The notes beneath the pieces are model-generated. The model worked only from the letters and a program-made list of their open reading frames with translations, was not told where the DNA came from and searched no databases. The position numbers were made by a program, and so were the translations under genes. Below, in pieces: positions 1 to 8,964 of a stretch of DNA of 64,000 nucleotides. Source of the DNA: Enterococcus florum (GTDB lineage Bacteria; Bacillota; Bacilli; Lactobacillales; Enterococcaceae); contig NZ_BJCC01000004.1 in NCBI RefSeq assembly GCF_004309355.1, positions 29,840 to 93,839 on the forward strand. Direction: 5' to 3'. Every line of letters begins with the position of its first letter. The stretch's first letter is position 1.

Positions 1-2
1 TA

Positions 3-107
3 TTGCTGCAAAAAATCGCTATTCTGTTAGCAAACGATTGCTTTATTGAACGTTTGAAAACAGTGGCAACGGTTGATGAATTATTTGAATTAATTACGAA
101 TTCCTAA
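3..107 (+). CDS. PTS EIIA, fructose/mannitol type (C-terminal end only)
   Basis: The reading frame open from the window edge to a TAA at 105-107 encodes about 34 residues. They resemble the last helix of fructose/mannitol-type EIIA domains, with a hydrophobic stretch, then FIERL and a VDELFELI end. The active-site His would lie outside the window. It sits 20 bases before an aldolase gene and upstream of matching EIIB and EIIC genes, so it would complete a split fructose-family PTS. The call rests on a short tail plus context. Confidence 0.6.
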   Translation: MLQKIAILLANDCFIERLKTVATVDELFELITNS

Positions 108-127
108 AAAAGAGGAGAGAAAATTAG

Positions 128-994
128 ATGTTAGTAACGGGAAAAGAAATTTTGAGTGTCGCAAAGGAACAAGGATTTGCTGTCCCAGCTTTTAATGCTG
201 GGTCAGGGCAACTATTGAATGCTGTAATGGAAGCTTGTGAGGAAGCACAATCTCCAGTTATGATTGCTATCCACCCCGATGAGTTGAGCTTTTTAACTGA
301 CAGTTTTGTGGCTCAAGCGATTTATTTAGCCAATCATACAAAAATCCCGGTGTGTATCCATCTGGATCATGGGGCCAGCTTTGAGCAAGTCATGCATGCT
401 ATCAGTATCGGCTTCACTTCGGTCATGATTGATGCTTCACACTTGTCCTTCGAAGACAATGTGGCGATTTCGAAAAAAGTGGTAGAAGCAGCTCATGCTG
501 CTAACGTTTCAGTCGAAGCTGAATTGGGAACGATCGGCGACACAGGAAATACCGTGGAAGGCGGCGTAAGCGAGATCGTTTATACCGATCCTAAAGTCGC
601 TCAAGATTTTATTGACCAAACCGGTGTTGACAGCCTAGCTGTTGCAATTGGAACAGCTCACGGAATTTATCCAAAGGATGTTGATCCTAAATTACGTCTA
701 GACATTTTAGAAGAAATCGAGGCGTTAACGGATATTCCGTTGGTATTGCATGGCGGCTCCAGTAATCCAGATGAAGAAATCAGCAAGGCTGTAACAATGG
801 GCGTAAACAAAATCAATATCTCTAGTGATATCAAAATTGTCTTTGCCAATGAATTACGGGAAGTTTTGAATGCTGGCAACCTAGAAGCAAGAGAGCCAAA
901 TGTCTTATTCCCAAGCTGCATGTCAGAAACCAAAAAGGTTGCTCTAAACAAAATTAATTTATTCAAATCAAACGATAAAGTTAAATTCTATTAA
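128..994 (+). CDS. Class II ketose-bisphosphate aldolase
   Basis: A zinc-dependent aldolase of the FbaA/GatY/KbaY family, 288 aa, the usual length. The family cleaves a ketose 1,6-bisphosphate, or in some members a ketose 1-phosphate, to dihydroxyacetone phosphate and an aldehyde. Visible motifs are HLDHG with Asp80 and the zinc ligand His81, the second ligand His178 in GTAHG, and His208 in LHGGSS, followed by the NIS phosphate-binding turn. A GAGGAGAG ribosome site precedes the ATG. It lies between EIIA and EIIB genes of a fructose-type PTS, so it probably acts on the sugar phosphate made by that transporter rather than in central glycolysis. The exact ketose is not determined. Confidence 0.88.
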   Translation: MLVTGKEILSVAKEQGFAVPAFNAGSGQLLNAVMEACEEAQSPVMIAIHPDELSFLTDSFVAQAIYLANHTKIPVCIHLDHGASFEQVMHAISIGFTSVMIDASHLSFEDNVAISKKVVEAAHAANVSVEAELGTIGDTGNTVEGGVSEIVYTDPKVAQDFIDQTGVDSLAVAIGTAHGIYPKDVDPKLRLDILEEIEALTDIPLVLHGGSSNPDEEISKAVTMGVNKINISSDIKIVFANELREVLNAGNLEAREPNVLFPSCMSETKKVALNKINLFKSNDKVKFY

Positions 995-1010
995 GAAAGG
1001 CGGAATTGCT

Positions 1011-1319
1011 ATGAAAATTGTTGGAATAGCCGCATGCACAGCCGGAATCGCCCATACCTACATTGCTAAAGAAAAGCTGATTCAAGCCAGCACTAGCCGC
1101 GGTCACGAAATTCATATCGAAACGCAAGGCTTGGCAGGTACCCAAGATGCATTAACACAAAAGGATATTGATGAGGCCGATGTTGTCATTATTGCGGCCG
1201 ACATCAAAGTCAATGGTCGCGAACGTTTTAAAAACAAAAAAATCGTAGAGGTTCCGACCGGTTTAGTCGTAAAATCCCCCAATAAACTAGTGGAAAAGTT
1301 AGAGGAAGTCAAAGTCTAA
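1011..1319 (+). CDS. PTS fructose-type EIIB component
   Basis: A 102-residue cytoplasmic phosphotransfer protein of the fructose PTS family. The phosphorylated residue is expected to be Cys9 in the AACTAGIAHT segment, the standard EIIB-Fru signature. It passes phosphate from EIIA (window start) to the incoming sugar at EIIC (1398-2495). An AAAGGCGG ribosome site precedes the ATG, 16 bases after the aldolase stop. Length and signature are typical of a single-domain EIIB. Confidence 0.9.
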   Translation: MKIVGIAACTAGIAHTYIAKEKLIQASTSRGHEIHIETQGLAGTQDALTQKDIDEADVVIIAADIKVNGRERFKNKKIVEVPTGLVVKSPNKLVEKLEEVKV

Positions 1320-1325
1320 ATCTTC

Positions 1326-1369
1326 TTGTTGGGAGTCCTGAGTATGCAGTTTACAGGGGTTCCCAACAA
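1326..1369 (+). promoter_or_regulatory. Intra-operon hairpin between EIIB and EIIC
   Basis: Nine-base arms TTGTTGGGA (1326-1334) and TCCCAACAA (1361-1369) pair perfectly, and inner CCTG/CAGG bases extend the stem. There is no T-run after it, so it is not a classical terminator. It may set an mRNA processing or stability boundary between the soluble EIIB and the membrane EIIC; that role is inferred. Confidence 0.5.
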
Positions 1370-1397
1370 TGAAGCGTAAATTATGAGGAGGAAGATC

Positions 1398-2495
1398 ATG
1401 GAAAAGATCAAAGCGATTGGTTTCAAAAAACATTTGATGACAGCTATTTCATTTTTCTTACCAATTATTGTTGCTTCAGGTTTCTTGCTGGCCATCGGCA
1501 ATATGATGGGCGGTGCCAGTATTGAGAATTTTCGAGAAGGCTTTAGTTTTGCGGACACAATGACTACGATGGGAGGTTATGGGTTAGGCTTCTTGCCAAT
1601 GATCGTTTCTACTGCGATTGCCTATTCGATTGCAGATAAACCAGGCATTGCCCCTGGTCTAGTAGTTGGATTTGTGGCTCACGGAATCGGAACTGGTTTT
1701 CTAGGCGGAGTAGTCAGCGGCTATGTTTCAGGATATGTCGTCGTAGTCATGATGATGATCATCAAAGTACCAAAATGGATGGAAGGTTTAATGCCAACGC
1801 TGGTTTTACCTTTCCTTAGTGCCTTTGTGGCTGGTATGGTAATGTATTATGTTGTAGGCACACCGATCACTTGGTTTACAGATTTGATCACTGGATACTT
1901 AAGTAATTTGAATACCTCTTCACTATTTGTTTATGGCGCAATTATCGGAGTTTTAGCTTCGATTGATTATGGTGGCGCTATCAATAAAGTGGTTTTCGCC
2001 TTTGTCTTCGCTTTATTCTCAGAAGGCATCTACGAGCCGATCACTGTTTTGATTCTAGCTTCAATGGTTACGCCATTTGGATTAACCATTGCTTACTTTA
2101 TCGGAAAAATAATTAACAAGAATATCTTTAATCGACAAGAAATCGAAACGTTGAAAACGGCTTTTCCGATGGGAATTTGTCAGATTACTGAAGGCTGCTT
2201 CCCAATCGTGTTGAATGATTTGGTCCGTAATGTTATCGCTACCGGCGTTGGCGGTGCAATTGGCGGCGGGTTAAGTATGCTTTGGGGAGCAGATAGCCAC
2301 ATTCCAGCTTCTGGTATGTTCGCTATTCCAACGATGACTCGTCCTTGGGCCTTTCTAGCTGCCTTAGCCATCGGTTCCCTGGCAACTGCTATAACGATTC
2401 TCGTGTTGAAAAAAAGAGTGGATCCAAACGCTGAAGTTGTTACGGAAGATAAGGAAGAAGAGGAAGTTTCTTGGGATGATTTGACGATTTCTTAA
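1398..2495 (+). CDS. PTS fructose-type EIIC permease
   Basis: The membrane channel of the fructose-family PTS, 365 aa from the chosen start, with about nine or ten hydrophobic segments. Recognisable family blocks include the GFLLAIGN region, the PGIAPGLVVG loop, and the ITEGCFPIVLND segment with the GADSHIPASG loop. An upstream in-frame ATG at 1383 overlaps the GAGGAGG ribosome site, so translation should start at 1398, seven bases after it. The acidic C-terminal tail (EDKEEEEVSWDD) is cytoplasmic. With EIIA and EIIB it forms a split three-protein transporter for a hexose or pentose ketose; the substrate is unknown. Confidence 0.9.
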   Translation: MEKIKAIGFKKHLMTAISFFLPIIVASGFLLAIGNMMGGASIENFREGFSFADTMTTMGGYGLGFLPMIVSTAIAYSIADKPGIAPGLVVGFVAHGIGTGFLGGVVSGYVSGYVVVVMMMIIKVPKWMEGLMPTLVLPFLSAFVAGMVMYYVVGTPITWFTDLITGYLSNLNTSSLFVYGAIIGVLASIDYGGAINKVVFAFVFALFSEGIYEPITVLILASMVTPFGLTIAYFIGKIINKNIFNRQEIETLKTAFPMGICQITEGCFPIVLNDLVRNVIATGVGGAIGGGLSMLWGADSHIPASGMFAIPTMTRPWAFLAALAIGSLATAITILVLKKRVDPNAEVVTEDKEEEEVSWDDLTIS

Positions 2496-2512
2496 GGAAA
2501 AGAGGACAAAAC

Positions 2513-3028
2513 ATGATGTATCAAGAAGAAGTGAAGCAACGCTTTTTAGACTCAGGAATTGTATTTACCGAAAAAGAATTGTCTTCGATTGATTATGCAG
2601 ACTTTGGTTTAAAGCGTTTGGAATCAGAAGGTTTGAATTTGATTGTTTATGAAAACAACGATCGTTATTGTGCAAAGGAAATGGTGTTGCTGCCAGGTCA
2701 AACCTGCCCAGAACACCGGCATCCTCCTCGTGAAGGGGATGTAGGCAAGCGAGAAACCTTCCGCTGCCGTAAAGGAAAGGTGTATTTATACGTCGAAGGC
2801 GAAGCAACTCCTGTTATTCAAAGTAACATTCCTGAAGGACAGGAAGCCCATTATACGGTGATGCACGAAGTAGAATTGAATCCTGGAGAACAATACACCA
2901 TTGAACCTAATATCAAGCATTGGTTCCAGGCTGGAAATGAAGGAGCGATCATTTCAGAATTTTCTTCACCTAGTGATGATGCCAGTGATATCTTTACCAA
3001 TCCTGAAATTCAACGGGTAACCAAATAA
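2513..3028 (+). CDS. D-lyxose isomerase-like cupin sugar isomerase
   Basis: A 171-residue cupin resembling D-lyxose ketol-isomerases (YdaE type), which interconvert D-lyxose and D-xylulose and also D-mannose and D-fructose. The metal site is visible: EHRHPP supplies two His, GKRETFRCRKG supplies the Glu, and IEPNIKHWF supplies the third His. The C-terminal ISEFSSPSDDASDIF segment is a family hallmark. Start is one of tandem ATGs at 2513/2516 behind AGAGGAC. It follows EIIC by 17 bases and is followed by a terminator-like hairpin. Together with the xylulokinase-like gene downstream it suggests lyxose or xylulose flow, though mannose/fructose is possible. Confidence 0.8.
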   Translation: MMYQEEVKQRFLDSGIVFTEKELSSIDYADFGLKRLESEGLNLIVYENNDRYCAKEMVLLPGQTCPEHRHPPREGDVGKRETFRCRKGKVYLYVEGEATPVIQSNIPEGQEAHYTVMHEVELNPGEQYTIEPNIKHWFQAGNEGAIISEFSSPSDDASDIFTNPEIQRVTK

Positions 3029-3037
3029 CCACAGCCA

Positions 3038-3070
3038 GACTAGGAACCTTGATGTTCCTAGTCTCTTTTT
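3038..3070 (+). terminator. Terminator-like hairpin inside the sugar operon
   Basis: Perfect ten-base arms GACTAGGAAC (3038-3047) and GTTCCTAGTC (3054-3063) with a six-base loop are followed by TCTTTTT. It lies between the isomerase and the epimerase, so the last two genes are either attenuated or read from leaky termination. Confidence 0.8.
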
Positions 3071-3084
3071 GAAAGGAGCAGCTG

Positions 3085-4047
3085 ATGGAAATTTATCAAC
3101 TAGAAAATGAGTTTGTTTGTATTGAATTTTTAAGTTATGGAGGAATCTTAACTAAAATGATCAACAAAAAGACTCAGCAAAATTATCTTTTAGCTTATCA
3201 GAATTACAAAGATTATTTGAAGAATCCCTATTTTTTCGGAGCAACAATAGGTCGGAATGCTGGACGAACATTTCCAGCATTTTATCAAGATTCTTATGGA
3301 GATAGAAGGGTGCTGGATACCAATGAAGGAAAGGTACACTTGCATGGCGGGAAGTCCGGTTTGCATCAAGTAGAATGGACGGTTGAAAAGCTGTCTGATA
3401 CGACTTATCATTTAATGTTTCAAGATACAGAGTCTCCCTATGACCCAATGAAGCTGGAGCTGATCTATCGATTAGAAAAGAATCACTTTGCGATTCAAAT
3501 GAAAGGTCAGGCAGATCAGCCGACTGTTTGCAATTTGACCAATCACAGCTATTTTAATCTGGGGGAAGAGCCAACTATTGAGTTCCACCAACTGCAGACA
3601 GCACCGGCCAAAATTCAGCTGATTGATGAGCAGTTTGTACCAACAGAAGAGTATTCTGAGATGCAGACATTAGAATATACCCCTTTTAATTTCACTGAAG
3701 AAAAGGTGATCCAAAAAGCCTTGAATTTAGATACTCCATTGTCAAAAATCTGTGCCAATGGAATCGATTTGGCTTATTGCTTCATCAATAACGATGAACT
3801 GGAGCCAAAAATCCGTTTAACGGATCGCCAACGAAAAAATAAGCTGACCATTTATTCCGATCAAGAAGCTTGTATCATCTATACCCTGAACAAGCTTTCT
3901 AATAAAGTAACATTAGCAGCTGGCGCAACCATCGAAAAATACAGTGGGATTACTTTTGAGATGCAGCGCAAACCCAATTATGTCCACACAGCTGTGGACT
4001 ACTTAGAGACTGATTACGCTGCATACACCATTTATGAAATCGAGTAG
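3085..4047 (+). CDS. galM: Aldose 1-epimerase family protein
   Basis: A mutarotase-fold enzyme of 320 aa that interconverts alpha and beta anomers of free aldoses. Family motifs are the GATIGRNAGR block, HLHGG with an active-site His, NLTNHSYFNLG carrying the general-acid His, and a C-terminal ITFEMQ with the catalytic Glu. A GAAAGGAGC ribosome site precedes the ATG. It sits directly after a terminator hairpin and 12 bases before a xylulokinase-like gene. Anomer conversion would feed the neighbouring isomerase or kinase. The precise sugar is not evident. Confidence 0.85.
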   Translation: MEIYQLENEFVCIEFLSYGGILTKMINKKTQQNYLLAYQNYKDYLKNPYFFGATIGRNAGRTFPAFYQDSYGDRRVLDTNEGKVHLHGGKSGLHQVEWTVEKLSDTTYHLMFQDTESPYDPMKLELIYRLEKNHFAIQMKGQADQPTVCNLTNHSYFNLGEEPTIEFHQLQTAPAKIQLIDEQFVPTEEYSEMQTLEYTPFNFTEEKVIQKALNLDTPLSKICANGIDLAYCFINNDELEPKIRLTDRQRKNKLTIYSDQEACIIYTLNKLSNKVTLAAGATIEKYSGITFEMQRKPNYVHTAVDYLETDYAAYTIYEIE

Positions 4048-4059
4048 GAGGACAAACCC

Positions 4060-5532
4060 ATGACCCTTTTTTTAGGTGTCGATCTAGGCACAAGTTCATT
4101 AAAAATTATTTTAGGTACGGAGACTGGCGAGTTATTAGGCAGTACCAGCAGGCCCTTTGCTATTTCTTCCCCACAAGCCGGCTATAGCGAGCAAGATCCT
4201 GATGAGTGGCGCCAAGCGTTTGAGCAGGCAATGCTGGATTTGATCATTTTGTTTCCTGAAGTTGCCGAAGCTTCCCTGATTTTAGGTTTTTCAGGTCAAA
4301 TGCATTCGCTGGTTCTAATAGATCAGGCGGGGAACGTTTTACGGCCGGCAATTTTGTGGAACGATAGCCGTACTTCAGCAGAAGTTCAACAGCTGAGGGA
4401 AGTCTTTGGTGACCATTTATTATCCATTGAAAAGAATATTCCCTTAGAAGGGTTTACTTTGCCCAAAATTTTGTGGGTTCAAAAGCATCAGCCAGAAATT
4501 TGGGCGCAAACCTGGAAACTCATGTTACCGAAGGATTATTTAGTCTACTATTTAACCGGACAGGTTTATACAGAGGCCTCTGATGCGGCTGGAACGATTA
4601 TGTTTGATATCGAAAAGCAGTGTTGGGATGAAGAACTGCTACAGCAATTGGCTATTTCTTTAGAACAGTGTCCAGACATTCAACCTTCTACTAAAATAAT
4701 TGGTGAAATGAACGCTGAAATTAAACAACGACTTGGTTTAAAAGGGAAAGTTCAATTGGTTATGGGAGGGGCGGACAATGCTTGCGGCGCTTTTGGCAAT
4801 CTAACTGATTCTCAAACTCAAGGGCTTATCTCAGTTGGAACATCTGGTGTTGTTCTCACTTATGAAACGGAAAAGTCCAAGAAAGATTTAGGAAAGTATC
4901 ACTATTTCAATTCAGTGATAGCCGATCAAAACTATAAAATGGGGGTGACACTTGCTGCTGGGTACTCCCTTGACTGGTTCAAAAAGTTTTTAGCTCCTGA
5001 AGAATCTTTTACCGCATTTACTCGTTTAGCAGAGGATAGTCCCATCGGCAGTCAAGGAGTGACCTTTCTCCCTTATCTATTCGGCGAACGCAGTCCTTAT
5101 TTTACTCCGAATTTAAGCGGCGCGCTGCTTGGCTTACGTGCGCACCATACTCGCAGTGATATTGTTCGCGGAGTTATGGAGGGTATCGCCTTTTCATTGA
5201 GAAATGTTTATGAAAATATGGGGATTCAATCTGCAACGTCCTTTAAAGTCTTCCGTATTACTGGGGGAGTCGTTAAGAATCCTTTCTGGTTGCAGCTTTT
5301 TGCTGACGTTTTTCAAACGAAAATGGAAGTACTCAGCTTTGATGAGGGTCCCGCTTATGGTGCCATGCTATGTGCTGTAGCTGGTAAAAATGATACCCAG
5401 CTTATGGCGACATGGCAGGCAGCGAATCAAGTAAAAATGATTTACCGGTCGAATGCTGAACAAGCGGGCGCTTATCAAGAAGCTTATGAACGGTTTAAGA
5501 AGTTGAGTGATCAACAGGCTTCAGCATATTAG
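4060..5532 (+). CDS. xylB: FGGY-family carbohydrate kinase, xylulokinase-like
   Basis: A 490-residue FGGY kinase that would phosphorylate a ketopentose with ATP. The N-terminal GVDLGTSSLK is the ATPase-fold phosphate loop. The GFSGQMHSLVLID and ILWNDSR segments match xylulokinases, MGGADNACGAFGN supplies the catalytic Asp region, and GVVKNPFWLQLFADVF is the second FGGY signature. It ends the first operon. Paired with the lyxose isomerase-like gene it could make xylulose 5-phosphate for the pentose phosphate or phosphoketolase route. Xylulokinase is the best guess; other ketose kinases of the family are possible. Confidence 0.8.
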   Translation: MTLFLGVDLGTSSLKIILGTETGELLGSTSRPFAISSPQAGYSEQDPDEWRQAFEQAMLDLIILFPEVAEASLILGFSGQMHSLVLIDQAGNVLRPAILWNDSRTSAEVQQLREVFGDHLLSIEKNIPLEGFTLPKILWVQKHQPEIWAQTWKLMLPKDYLVYYLTGQVYTEASDAAGTIMFDIEKQCWDEELLQQLAISLEQCPDIQPSTKIIGEMNAEIKQRLGLKGKVQLVMGGADNACGAFGNLTDSQTQGLISVGTSGVVLTYETEKSKKDLGKYHYFNSVIADQNYKMGVTLAAGYSLDWFKKFLAPEESFTAFTRLAEDSPIGSQGVTFLPYLFGERSPYFTPNLSGALLGLRAHHTRSDIVRGVMEGIAFSLRNVYENMGIQSATSFKVFRITGGVVKNPFWLQLFADVFQTKMEVLSFDEGPAYGAMLCAVAGKNDTQLMATWQAANQVKMIYRSNAEQAGAYQEAYERFKKLSDQQASAY

Positions 5533-5747
5533 ATGTTTCAACGCCTGGAAAAACTTGTGTCAATTAACTATACCTATTAAAATAGACTTAGCGAAATGAA
5601 CCAATATTAGTCTTATACAGTAGAAGAAAACCAAGAAAATGAATGAGATTTTTGGCTGGCTGGTCTGAACCTTTAGTCAAAAGTGAAAAAGGACGAAAAA
5701 GTTATCAAAAAATGATATCTCAGCCTCATTAGACAAAGGAGACGAAA

Positions 5748-6599
5748 ATGGAAGAAGCGATTTTTTTAGTCAAACAACAGCGTTCGAATTTCAAGGATTT
5801 CTATTTTTCCTTTTGTGGTCATTCTAAAACATTTCCTAGCCACAGCTTTGGACCAGCCGTAAGAGATGTTTTCTTGATCCACATCATTTTGGAAGGCAGC
5901 GGCTACTATTCTATTAAGAAAACCAACTATCATCTTTCCAAAGGCCAGGGCTTTGTTATTTACCCTGGAGAGTCGACTTTCTATCAAGCGAGTGAGGAAC
6001 AGCCTTGGGAGTATGTTTGGTTAGCAATTGGTGGCGAATTAGTCGAATCATATTTGAGTAATTTAGGAATTACCCCTGCTCATTTGTCCTTTGAGGTAAC
6101 AAACTTAGCCGATTTTCATGCATTAATATTGCAATGCTTAGCCTATGAACAGGACACGCAATTAAATGAATTGATCTTACAAAAAATTGCCTACAACTTT
6201 ATGGAGCTGCTGTCTAAGTCAATGACTCAGACTCTTAAGGAGAGCCACAGTACTAAAATGAATGGCTATGTTTTAGAGTCATTAGAAATCATTGGAGAGC
6301 ATTTCTGGCGAAACATTACAGTTAAGGAAATAGCTGAAAAGCTAATGATTGATGCCAGCTATTTATCCCGTTTATTCAAAAAAGACATCGGAATTTCCAT
6401 TAAATCTTATATTAACGAAATGCGAATTTCTACCAGCCGAGATATTATCGCAACGACGAATTTACCCATTTCTAAAATTGCGGAGATGGTAGGATTTCCC
6501 ACGACACAAGCTTTCTCCAAGGCTTTCAGCAAAGGCATGGGGTTGTCGCCCTTCGCTTATCGCAAGGAACGAATCGGCTCAAATCGCGAAATTTCATAA
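5748..6599 (+). CDS. AraC-family transcriptional regulator
   Basis: A 283-residue AraC/XylS regulator. The N-terminal half is a cupin-like sugar-sensing domain (residues about 15-150, with the ILEGSGYYS and GQGFVIYPGE strands). The C-terminal two helix-turn-helix units begin near residue 180 (ITVKEIAEKLMIDASYLSRLFKKDIG), and the second contains ISKIAEMVGF and FSKAFSKGMGLSPFAYR. It resembles MsmR/RafR-type activators of alpha-galactoside genes and lies just upstream of an alpha-galactosidase and a MelB-like carrier, which it probably activates. The 215 bases before it (5533-5747) hold no clear promoter or repeat that I can support. Confidence 0.85.
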   Translation: MEEAIFLVKQQRSNFKDFYFSFCGHSKTFPSHSFGPAVRDVFLIHIILEGSGYYSIKKTNYHLSKGQGFVIYPGESTFYQASEEQPWEYVWLAIGGELVESYLSNLGITPAHLSFEVTNLADFHALILQCLAYEQDTQLNELILQKIAYNFMELLSKSMTQTLKESHSTKMNGYVLESLEIIGEHFWRNITVKEIAEKLMIDASYLSRLFKKDIGISIKSYINEMRISTSRDIIATTNLPISKIAEMVGFPTTQAFSKAFSKGMGLSPFAYRKERIGSNREIS

Positions 6600-6630
6600 A
6601 GTCAAAAATTGACAACTTTCCGTATCAAAG

Positions 6631-6661
6631 AGCGCTTACTTTTCAGGTAAGCGCTTTTTAT
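6631..6661 (+). terminator. Terminator after the AraC-family gene
   Basis: Arms AGCGCTTAC (6631-6639) and GTAAGCGCT (6647-6655) form a perfect stem followed by TTTTTA. The right arm also loosely resembles a catabolite-responsive element, but three positions differ from the consensus. Confidence 0.75.
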
Positions 6662-6694
6662 AATGGAGTCAAGTTAAGCGGAGGTGTCACAAAC

Positions 6695-8941
6695 ATGACA
6701 AAGCAAACAAAAGCATCGATTGAATATCTAACGAATTGTAAACAGTTCCACCTGTCTAACGAACAAATCAGTTATGTATTTTGCGTTTCTGAGGATGGCA
6801 AGCTGCTGCAATTATACTATGGCAAAAGAGTACCTCAAGACAAAGACTATACTCATTTGATTGAACGACATTATCGACAGCAAGCGCCTTGCCGGAAAAA
6901 GGACGATTTACTGTATTCACTGGATAGTTTGAAACAGGAGCTGCCTGAATACGGAACGTCTGATTATCGACATCCAGCGATTCGCCTACGTCAGTCCAAT
7001 GGGTCAGCCGTTAGTGAGCTGGTTTATGATTCGTATGCTATAAAAGCTGGCAAAGAGGCGTTGCCGGGTTTACCTGCAACCTATACTGAAGAGCCGCAAG
7101 AAGCAACCACTCTAAAGGTCCATTTAACAGATGAACTCACTGGTTCAGTGGTTGAAGTTGTCTATACGATTTTTTCTGAATTGCCAGTGATTACTCGAAA
7201 TGTAAACGTTCTAAATCGTGGAACAGAAGATCTTTTCTTAACCCATCTCATGAGTTTGAATTTGGATTTGCCAGACAGCGACTATGAATGGCTGCAGCTT
7301 TCAGGTGCCTGGGGCCGAGAACGTCATGTGAAAAAACGGACCCTGCAGCAGGGGATTCAATCGATTGAATCGACTCGCGGGATCTCCAGTCCGCAGCAAA
7401 ATCCTTTTGTAGCCTTGGCACGTACGAAGACCACTGAATTTTCCGGAGAAGTAATTGGGGCAACACTGGTTTATTCAGGAAATTTTCTAGTCCAAGCAGA
7501 AGTGGACACCTTTGATGTGACTAGACTGCAATTAGGTATTAATCCTTTCAACTTTGAATGGAAGCTGGCTCCTGAGGAAAGCTTTGTTTCTCCGGAGGCG
7601 GTGCTGGTTTATTCTGATCAGGGATTAAATGGCATGAGTCAGACCTTCCACAGTCTCTTTAGAAAACGCTTAGTTCGCGGAAAGTGGCGTGATCAGGATC
7701 GTCCTGTATTGATTAATAATTGGGAAGCGACTTATTTTGATTTCACCGAGGAGAAGCTGTTGGCGATTGCTGAAAAAGCCAAACAGGTGGGCGTGGAGCT
7801 GTTTGTTTTAGATGATGGCTGGTTTGGTCAGCGAACGCATGAAAAGGCTGGCTTAGGGGATTGGTATGTTAATCAGGATCGATTACCTGATGGGATCGGG
7901 GCATTGGCTGATAAAATTCGAGCTTTAGATTTGAAATTCGGCCTGTGGTTTGAGCCGGAAATGGTTAATCTGGATAGTGATCTTTACCGCAATCATCCCG
8001 ATTGGATGCTCCATACCCCGAATCGCAAAGCAAGTCATGGTCGTCATCAATACGTGTTGAACTATGCCAATCCTGATGTGGTTGACAATATTTTTCAGCA
8101 GATGTGTTTGATAATTGATGAATCGAAGCTGGAGTATATTAAATGGGATATGAATCGCGTGTTGTCCGAGGTTTATGCGGTCAATCTTCCAGCTGATCGT
8201 CAAGGAGAAGTTTTTCATCGCTACGTCCTAGGTGTTTACGACCTGTATGAACGGTTAGCAACGAAATATCCAAATATTTTGTTTGAATCTTGTTCTTCCG
8301 GTGGGGGACGCTTTGATGCAGGAATGTTGTATTACGCGCCTCAGGCTTGGACAAGTGATGACACGGATGCTATGGAACGTCTGAAGATCCAATACGGGAC
8401 CAGCTTTTTGTATCCATTGTCTTCAATGGGTTCTCATGTATCAGTCATTCCTAATCATCAGACCAATCGTTTGGTTCCTTTAAATACCCGCGCAAATGTT
8501 GCCTATTTTGGTACCTTTGGCTATGAACTGGATTTAAGCAAATTAAGTGACGCTGAGATCGCTGAAGTCAAAGAGCAGGTTGACTTTTTCAAAAAATACC
8601 AATCGGTTTTCCATGATGGGACCTTCTACCGCATTCAGTCGCCCTTCGAGAAAAACAGGACCGAAACTAGCTGGATGGTAGTAAGCGAGGATCAGACCAT
8701 TGCGATTGCCGGGTATTACAAAATGTTAAATGAAGTCAACCGTTCCTTCCATCGCATGAAGCTGCAGGGGCTAAAAGGGGATTGGGAGTATGTAATTGAT
8801 GGAACCGTTCATAGTGGTGCTGAGTTAATGCATGCAGGATTAGTTTCTTCCGATGCTTCCAGCGGATTTTTAATCGATCAAACACCACTGCCGCCGACTC
8901 ATGACTATGATTCAAGACTCTGGATTATCGAAAAAGCTTAA
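6695..8941 (+). CDS. Alpha-galactosidase, GH36
   Basis: A 748-residue GH36 alpha-galactosidase that removes terminal alpha-galactose from melibiose, raffinose or related sugars. The N-terminal beta-sandwich covers about 1-330. The barrel shows LDDGWFGQR, the nucleophile Asp485 in KWDMNR, the SSGGGRFDAGM loop, and the acid/base Asp555 in WTSDDTDA. No signal peptide is present, so it is cytoplasmic. An AGCGGAGGTG ribosome site precedes the ATG. It follows an AraC-type regulator and is 23 bases ahead of a MelB-like symporter, a compact unphosphorylated alpha-galactoside uptake and hydrolysis unit. Length matches the tetrameric bacterial subgroup. Confidence 0.93.
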   Translation: MTKQTKASIEYLTNCKQFHLSNEQISYVFCVSEDGKLLQLYYGKRVPQDKDYTHLIERHYRQQAPCRKKDDLLYSLDSLKQELPEYGTSDYRHPAIRLRQSNGSAVSELVYDSYAIKAGKEALPGLPATYTEEPQEATTLKVHLTDELTGSVVEVVYTIFSELPVITRNVNVLNRGTEDLFLTHLMSLNLDLPDSDYEWLQLSGAWGRERHVKKRTLQQGIQSIESTRGISSPQQNPFVALARTKTTEFSGEVIGATLVYSGNFLVQAEVDTFDVTRLQLGINPFNFEWKLAPEESFVSPEAVLVYSDQGLNGMSQTFHSLFRKRLVRGKWRDQDRPVLINNWEATYFDFTEEKLLAIAEKAKQVGVELFVLDDGWFGQRTHEKAGLGDWYVNQDRLPDGIGALADKIRALDLKFGLWFEPEMVNLDSDLYRNHPDWMLHTPNRKASHGRHQYVLNYANPDVVDNIFQQMCLIIDESKLEYIKWDMNRVLSEVYAVNLPADRQGEVFHRYVLGVYDLYERLATKYPNILFESCSSGGGRFDAGMLYYAPQAWTSDDTDAMERLKIQYGTSFLYPLSSMGSHVSVIPNHQTNRLVPLNTRANVAYFGTFGYELDLSKLSDAEIAEVKEQVDFFKKYQSVFHDGTFYRIQSPFEKNRTETSWMVVSEDQTIAIAGYYKMLNEVNRSFHRMKLQGLKGDWEYVIDGTVHSGAELMHAGLVSSDASSGFLIDQTPLPPTHDYDSRLWIIEKA

Positions 8942-8964
8942 GCAAGAAAAAAGGAGAAGATATC

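Noticed and set aside
6640..6660. Catabolite-responsive element in the terminator before the alpha-galactosidase
   Set aside because: Three positions differ from the consensus and the sequence is explained by the terminator stem.
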